Source: Ochotona curzoniae (Eukaryota; Chordata; Mammalia; Lagomorpha; Ochotonidae). From it: 64,000 nt of DNA. Under the pieces are notes generated by a model, which was not told the DNA's origin, did no database searches, and saw only the letters and a program-made list of their open reading frames with translations. Position 1 is the first letter of the stretch, and each line of letters begins with the position of its first letter. The position numbers and the translations under genes are program-made. Shown here piece by piece: positions 58,428 to 64,000 of this stretch. Where the stretch lies: positions 29,245,001 through 29,309,000 of the forward strand of contig NW_024465369.1 in the NCBI RefSeq assembly GCF_017591425.1, in the 5' to 3' direction.

Positions 58428-58755
58428 GGCAGAAGCATTATGACAGAGAGGGTTAAACCACCACTTGGAATGCCAGCAACTTATTTGAGTGCCACTTTGT
58501 GTCCCAGATATCTCACTTTCAAGCCAGTTCCCTGCTAATGTGCCTTGGAAAGTAGTGAAAGATAAACCAAGTGTTTCAGTCTCTGCCACCTATGTGGAAG
58601 ACCCAGCTGGAGTTCAGGCTCCTGACGTAGCCTGGCCCAGCCTCAAATGTTGTCACCATTTGAGGAATGAACAAAGAGATAGAAAATCTCTTTCTGTGTT
58701 GTGTGTGTGTAAGTTGGCCTTCCACATAAATCAATCTTTTGAGAGAGAGAGAGAT
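58428..58755 (+). mobile_element. Older C-type SINE
   Basis: 'gcattatgacagagagggtt', 'tttgtgtcccagatatctc', 'gtgccttggaaagtagtg', 'caccatttgaggaatgaaca', short GT run, tail 'cacataaatcaatcttt' and a GA run. Confidence 0.75.
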
Positions 58756-58839
58756 TAATGATGGGAACTCATAACTGTAATCTACTCCAAAACCCTTTCC
58801 ATATACATATCTACACCAACACTTTGGTTTTCTAAGTGT

Positions 58840-59008
58840 GAGCCCTTGGTGTCTTCCCCTCCTCTGAACCTCAGATTTGTAATTTACAAAATGTGGAGAA
58901 TAACAACTTCCAAGAAAGATTAAATGGGAATTCCGTGAGTACTATGTATGGCATACTTATAGCTATGCCCTATATGTATGTGCTCAATACTTTTTAGCCA
59001 CCATTATT
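58840..59008 (+). mobile_element. MIR, interrupted by a young SINE
   Basis: 'ctctgaacctcagatttgta', 'tttacaaaatgtggagaata', 'agattaaatgggaattccgt' and 'tgtgctcaatactttttagc' are MIR words in order. The last bases 'ccattattatga' continue after the SINE at 59347. Confidence 0.65.
58993..59008 (+). repeat. Target-site duplication, left copy
   Basis: TTTAGCCACCATTATT, identical to 59341-59356. Confidence 0.95.
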
Positions 59009-59340
59009 TTTTTTAAAGATTTATTCATTTTTATTACAAAGTCAGATATACAGAGAGGAGGAGAGACAGAGAGGAAGATCTTCCATCCTATGATTCACTC
59101 CCCAAGTGAGTGCAACGGCCGGTACTGTGCCGATCCAAAGCTGGGAACCAGGAACCTCTTCCAGGTCTCCCGCACAGGTGCAGGGTTCCAAAGCTTTGGG
59201 CCATCCTTGACTGCTTTCCCAGGCCACAAGCAGGGAGCTGGATGGGAAGTAGGGCTGCCGGAATTAGAACTGGCGCCCATATGGGATCCCGGGGGCGTTC
59301 AAGGTGAGGACTTTAGCTGCTAGGCCACACCACTGGGCCC
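59009..59340 (-). mobile_element. Young C-type SINE, full length, perfect 16-bp duplication
   Basis: Reverse orientation from T-run and 'aaagatttattcatttttat' to head 'aggccacaccactgggccc'. Well kept, with several CpGs ('caacggccgg', 'gatcccgggggcgttc'). Confidence 0.95.
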
Positions 59341-59359
59341 TTTAGCCACCATTATTATG

Positions 59360-60440
59360 AAAGTTATTGTTCAAGCTACACAGAGTAGGAATTTCCTGTC
59401 TTGTGTTATTATCATTGCTCCCTGAGCCAATGGCACTGTACAGATTGTAAGATGCTTAAGGAAACACTTCTAAGTCAAAAGGCTCAAAAATAAGGTAGTC
59501 ATGGATAGCAATTTCCAGTAAACAACAGTGAGTTGTTCTTCCCACCAAAATCAGTGTGGTATGACACCTTTGTAACACATGGAGAAAAGTGCCTTGGGGA
59601 TGAAGCATCTTTTGTCAATTAACACAGAGGCACCACATGCACTGGTCTTAGCTGAATTTCTGGCTTCCTCTCCTTTATTGCCTCAGCTATATAATATTCC
59701 TTCATTTGTCATTTAAATGACTGTAAGATTCTTTTCATGGCTAGCTGGATGTACTTTTTCTACATATACTTACTTGAGTAATTTAATAGACTCTTAATAG
59801 TGGAAGCTATCACCTTCTTGTTAATGAGTTCTAAATCTTTCACTGTTCATGGATTTCTTGTTTGAGTTTCAGCTATACAACTTCATCCTCATACATTTAA
59901 CAGGATGTTTCAGGGGAAAAAATCCAAATTCTGTCTATCGAAAATGTAATTTATAATGCCCTCTTTCAAAAATGGCACCCAAACTTTTGCTGTATATCAA
60001 TATTTGCCTGCAAAAGATCAATTCACTTCCATGTATGAAAGTAAATATTAATAGGGATACAATAGTTCATATTTTAGGTTCTCCAATGGCTTTCAAATAC
60101 AGGATTATTACTGCAAAACCAAGGATATGAAAAGACTTGATCCCTTAGTGTTCCATTTGGATCACCCAATTATCTGTGGTAGATCCAGAAGGGAATCCAA
60201 GATTGGCTCACACTTCTATAACACACTGGTTGTTTTGGTGAAGAGTTTCATTTATGTACAACTATGACCTTGTCACTGTGGCTTAATTCCTTCTCAAGGT
60301 TTCTCGTATAGAATGGATTTCACCAGTTCCTCATAATTTAGATCAGATATGACTTTCTTAGATGCTTTCTTAGACACTTGCTAAAAATACTCCTTTTGTG
60401 TGTCGAATATGCCTACATTTCCTTCTCAGTTTGTACCTCT
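59360..60440. other. AT-rich stretch, nothing recognised
   Basis: No coding or repeat signature that I can support. Confidence 0.45.
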
Positions 60441-60449
60441 TTTGTGTTT

Positions 60450-60597
60450 CAGTACTCACTTGGGATATCTTTTCTTGCCTCTTGACTGTGAGCTCCTGGA
60501 GAATCCTTAGTGCATCCTAACCATCATCTTAGCCATAGTACGTATAACATGTCTTGGGATATATCAATAACAGAAGAATATTTTGAATGAATGAAAT
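60450..60597 (+). mobile_element. L2 3' end
   Basis: 'cttgactgtgagctcctgga', 'tgcatcctaaccatcatctt' and 'atattttgaatgaatgaaat' follow the L2 terminal order. Confidence 0.6.
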
Positions 60598-60689
60598 ATT
60601 GTAAGATGCTTAAGGGCATACTTCTCATAAAGGAGAACTCATATTGGAGGTTGCTATGAGTTAAAATGTGAGGGAAAAGGCAATTTCTA

Positions 60690-61052
60690 AATTTATCTTC
60701 ATTTTTATTTGAAAGGCAAATGAGTCAGAAGAAGGGAAGTGGGGAGTGTGGGGCAGGGGAGAAGAAAAAGTAAAGAAATAGAAGAGAAATCTTCGATCCA
60801 CCTACTAACAACCCAAATGTTCCCAAGAGTCAGTCCCAGGCACAGCCAAATTAGGAGCCAGAAACTCAATTTGGATTTCTGACATGGGAAGCAAGGATCC
60901 AAATGTTTGCTCCATCTTCTGCTGCCTCCCAAGATGACCATTAATATCAACTTGGATTAGAAGCAGAAGAATTTGGACTCAAACCGACACTGCAAAATGG
61001 GATGCTGGTGACCCAAGCAACATTTCAGCTGTTATGCCGAAAATGCACTCCC
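60690..61052 (-). mobile_element. Old C-type SINE
   Basis: Reverse orientation: 'tttttatttgaaaggcaaat', 'aagcaaggatccaaatgttt', 'ggactcaaaccgacactgc', 'aaatgggatgctggtgaccc', head 'ttatgccgaaaatgcactcc'. Confidence 0.75.
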
Positions 61053-61656
61053 AAGGAATTCTGTAAGTGTCCACAGATAAGGGAAAGCCTTACAGAATAA
61101 GGTATTCTGAAAGAGGAGATAAAACATGGAAAGTTACAAATGAGCAAGGTTTTTCATAGACTCAGCTCAGGAAGTAGCACAGAGGAATACACAGCAAAAT
61201 GTTTCTCTTATTTCATGTGTTTTGGTAATTTGCCTTTGTTTCTGTCCTTTTCGTCATGTCTACACAAAACATCTCTGTGTTTATTTCAGTGTTTTATGTC
61301 TACAAAGGCAATAAGTTGTTACATTTAGGCGTGTACCTAATCTAGCTCTGATTTTAACTAAAGACAATCCATACATTTTCTTTATTTAAGTCCGTGCTTG
61401 TCTGTCTTTGTTTTTATTGGTGACCCTTCACTCATGCATACACATTTAGAGCAAAAATATAAAGCAATAAGGCAACCTACTTTCTTTTGTAATACCTAGT
61501 CAACATGTTGAGATTATTTTGAGTGATCCATGGTACCTTGTGAAATACATGTCTCATATTAAAGGCTGGAGTTGTCCATTCTCACATTTTTTAAAGTGCA
61601 TTTTTATCTTATAAGATTGTAATCATGTGTATTAACTATGTGAATAGTAAAATATT
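61053..61656. other. AT-rich stretch, nothing recognised
   Basis: No coding or repeat signature that I can support. Confidence 0.45.
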
Positions 61657-61667
61657 ATCTTATTTTC
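61657..61667 (+). repeat. Target-site duplication, left copy
   Basis: ATCTTATTTTC, identical to 61997-62007. Confidence 0.85.
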
Positions 61668-61996
61668 CTTTTTAAGATTTATTTACCTCTCTTGGAAATG
61701 CAGATTTACAGAGAGGAGAGACAGAAACATCTTCCATCAATTGGCTCACTCTCCAAATGGTCACAATGACCAGAGCTGAGTCAATATGAAGGCAGGAGCC
61801 AGGAAACAGAAGGCCCTTCTAGGTCTCCCAAATAGGTATAGAGACCCCAGGCTTTTGGGGCATTCTCCACTGCTTTCTTGGGCCATAAGCAGAGAGCTAG
61901 ATTGTAATGGAGCAGCTAGAACATGAAGTAGTGACCATATGGGATGCCAGCACTACAAGGCAAAGGATTAGCTAGTTCAGTTGTCATACAGTTCCA
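61668..61996 (-). mobile_element. C-type SINE, full length
   Basis: Reverse orientation from 'ctttttaagatttatttacc' through 'gggccataagcagagagc' and 'accatatgggatgccagc' to head 'ttgtcatacagttcca'. Confidence 0.85.
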
Positions 61997-62007
61997 ATCT
62001 TATTTTC

Positions 62008-63190
62008 TTTTAAGGTTAATTTTCCCTGATTCTAACTGCTCTCCTGGTTTTTGGTATTCTAAATTGAAAAAGATTCTAGATATCGTTTTCAGAGATGTTT
62101 AGTTCAATGTTATTTAAGCGACATCTTCTGTAGGTTACTGAATTGCACAAAGCCCTCCTCTGTATGCACTCAACCTCTTATCTAATGCTTCTCCAGCCTT
62201 CTTGTCTTAACAAGAGTTTGACTCTCCACTGAAAACCCCATTCTCCCTGAATCTTCCTCATTAAGTTTGATGCCAGTTTTCACTCCAAAAATTTCTCCCC
62301 TAACATTCATTAAAAACTGTTCATTTGAGGAACATTCCCTCCTGGGTGTCCTTTAATCAATGTTATTTGTTAAATTTCAATTGAGTTTCACTTACACACT
62401 AGGGGTATTGAAAAATCAATTTACATAACTTCTTTCTATGCCTTCCAAGCCGTCCATTATCTTGGGTTTCCATGGGAGCTCAGAGCTCCTAAAATTCCTC
62501 CTGTTTAATGACAGCCTCATTGGCTATATTTTAAATTCCGTTTTTATTAAGTAGATATTAGTAAGTATAACTGACCTTAAGAACTAGCTACACCTCTCAG
62601 TCACCTCCATTTCCAGTTTGCTTTGCCCAATTCACACTACAAGAATTCTTTAAACTCACCAGTGTCTCCTATCTTTCCTTTGACTTCCAATTCAACCTTT
62701 TTTTTTACATTCAATTCCTTATCATTTCATCACTCTCCTCTCTTCATGGAACCCCAAATTCTTTGTAAATAATTCTTCCTTCGCCTTAGCCCACCCTTAA
62801 ACCTATTTTTTTGTTGGGTTTTGTTTCTCAAAAATTCTTCCTGAATGAAGGCAACTATTCACTATCTCATTGCCTCAGTAAGAACAATGGAGAATTTTCA
62901 GATTAAGTCACTCAACAGAGTCTATAGGTAGACATGCAAACTTAATGTAATCTACCACAAATGGGCTGCCCCAGTACAACAAAGTGTGTGTATTGTGTGT
63001 GTGTGTGTGTGTGTGTATTTCATTTTCCTTTGTTACAGTGATTAACAAGAGATGTTTTCAGTTCTACCTTTGGGTTATTTTCTGTCATATTGTGGACATC
63101 ATCTCTTAGCCCTCTCAGACCTTTTTCTTCAGAAGTATTTCTTCCCTCCTCTTCATAGTCAGTCTCTCAGCCTTAAAAAAAAAAAAAAAA
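62008..63190. other. AT-rich stretch with possible ancient LINE traces
   Basis: The C/T-rich wording at 62590-62760 vaguely recalls L2 RT sequence but is not callable. An A-run lies at 63175-63190. Confidence 0.35.
62984..63016 (+). repeat. (GT)n microsatellite, interrupted
   Basis: GT run broken by one ATT. Confidence 0.9.
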
Positions 63191-63192
63191 TC

Positions 63193-63465
63193 CTTCCAGG
63201 CTAGGTATGGTGGTGCTGCATGTTAAGCCACTGCTTGAGACACCTGCATCCCATATCAGTGTTTAGGTTGGAGTCCCAGCTATTCCACTCTTGAATCAGC
63301 TCCCTGATAAGGAGTCTGGGAAATAGCCAATAACAGGTCAAGTATTTGAATGCCTGCCATCCAATGAGAGATCTGGATGAAACTCCTAACTCCTGGCTTT
63401 AGCTCTGTCCAGATCCAGTTCTTGTGGACATTTGGCATATAAACCAAAGGACAGATCTTCACTAA
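63193..63465 (+). mobile_element. Old C-type SINE, 3' end missing
   Basis: 'ggctaggtatggtggtgctg', 'cctgcatcccatatcagtg', 'ttggagtcccagctattcc', 'gagatctggatgaaactcct'. The CT-rich end and tail are not seen. Confidence 0.7.
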
Positions 63466-63849
63466 CTCACATGCTCATTTATGTCACTTGGTCTTTAAAA
63501 TATGTGTGTCCTTTTAAAGCAAAACTAAATAAAACAGCCAAATTAGGAGTTTCTACTGTCATTCTCTTCCATGGTTATTATTAAAGCATTCAGGGGGTTA
63601 TCTGTATTAGCCATTTTCCAATCACTCCTTCATTCACTTCTACTAGAATTTTTTCATTCAACAGTTTTATACAAATCACTCAAGTCAAAGGACATATTTA
63701 AGTCCTCACATAAGTTATGCTTTCAAAAAGAAATCACTGTTATTAAAGTCAGTCTTCTTTCTGATTTTCTTTCATTCTTCCTTGTCTGGTTTTTCTCCTC
63801 TACTGTGATATTACTGTGGGTACTTTTCAAGGTCTAACTCTGGACTATT
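63466..63849. other. AT-rich stretch, nothing recognised
   Basis: An 88-codon frame (63571-63837) has no family features. Confidence 0.45.
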
Positions 63850-64000
63850 TTTAAATATTTATTTATTTATTTAGAAATATGTAAGAAGAGAGAGAAGCGG
63901 ACTCACAGGGAAAGTTCTTTCATCTGCAGGGTCACTCCAGAAATGTCCTTGAACTGGGAATTTGCTCTCAGTCCTCCCCCACCCTGAGGTGAAATCACTT
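63850..64000 (-). mobile_element. C-type SINE, cut by the window end
   Basis: Reverse orientation: 'ttaaatatttatttatttat', GA block, 'ttctttcatctgcagggtca'. Continues past 64000. Confidence 0.65.

Noticed and set aside
62590..62760. L2 reverse transcriptase remnant
   Set aside because: The resemblance is limited to C/T-rich wording that could arise by chance. A profile search would be needed.

Overview
The window reads as nuclear DNA from a lagomorph, more likely a pika than a rabbit, and it contains no recognisable host gene exon. The organism call rests on about two dozen copies of a tRNA-derived C-type SINE. The best-preserved copy (32056-32390) starts GGCCCGGCGCGGTGGCGCA and ends in a CT-rich stretch, AATAAAAATAAATCTTT and an A-tail. 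The L1 3' ends are also of a lagomorph-like kind. The genus is my judgement from memory of the SINE wording, not a database match. Every long open frame I looked at is repeat-derived, low complexity, or a short chance frame.

Layout. 1-14 kb is AT-rich with several SINEs, an L1 3' end on the plus strand (2018-3820), a minus-strand relative of it (5236-5995), a nested SINE pair (6236-6941) and an apparently repeat-free stretch (12.6-13.7 kb) that holds a perfect GATA-type inverted repeat. 14.9-17.9 kb is a near full-length L1-derived element of about 3 kb. It is bounded by 12-bp target-site duplications and has a 5' UTR, an ORF1 with two stops, only the first part of ORF2, and a 3' region containing an antisense piece of ORF2. 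I read it as a HAL1-like, non-autonomous element, and a 5'-truncated relative lies at 43155-43580. 18.4-19.6 kb looks like a solitary class II (betaretrovirus-like) LTR on the minus strand. 20.7-22.0 kb is an ancient MaLR-type LTR apparently split by an unidentified 1.1-kb segment. 25.7-26.9 kb is a decayed Tigger DNA transposon on the minus strand.

28.6-31.3 kb is a degenerate, comparatively GC-rich tandem array with a monomer of about 55 bp that I do not recognise. 33.2-34.4 kb holds SINEs with expanded pentanucleotide repeats and one SINE with a triplicated box B segment. 43.2-44.4 kb is the second HAL1-like copy, tail to tail with a minus-strand L1. 47-61 kb contains ancient L2, MIR and MaLR remnants, more SINEs, and an L1 3' end (54960-56497) with a 174-bp tandem duplication. 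The rest is AT-rich sequence in which I see no gene.

Nothing here forms an operon or pathway. The window is a record of successive retrotransposition: ancient L2, MIR, Tigger and MaLR, then old C-SINEs, then L1/HAL1-like, ERV and young C-SINE insertions. The three places most worth a second look are the HAL1-like family, the unrecognised tandem array and the 1.1-kb insert in the MaLR LTR.
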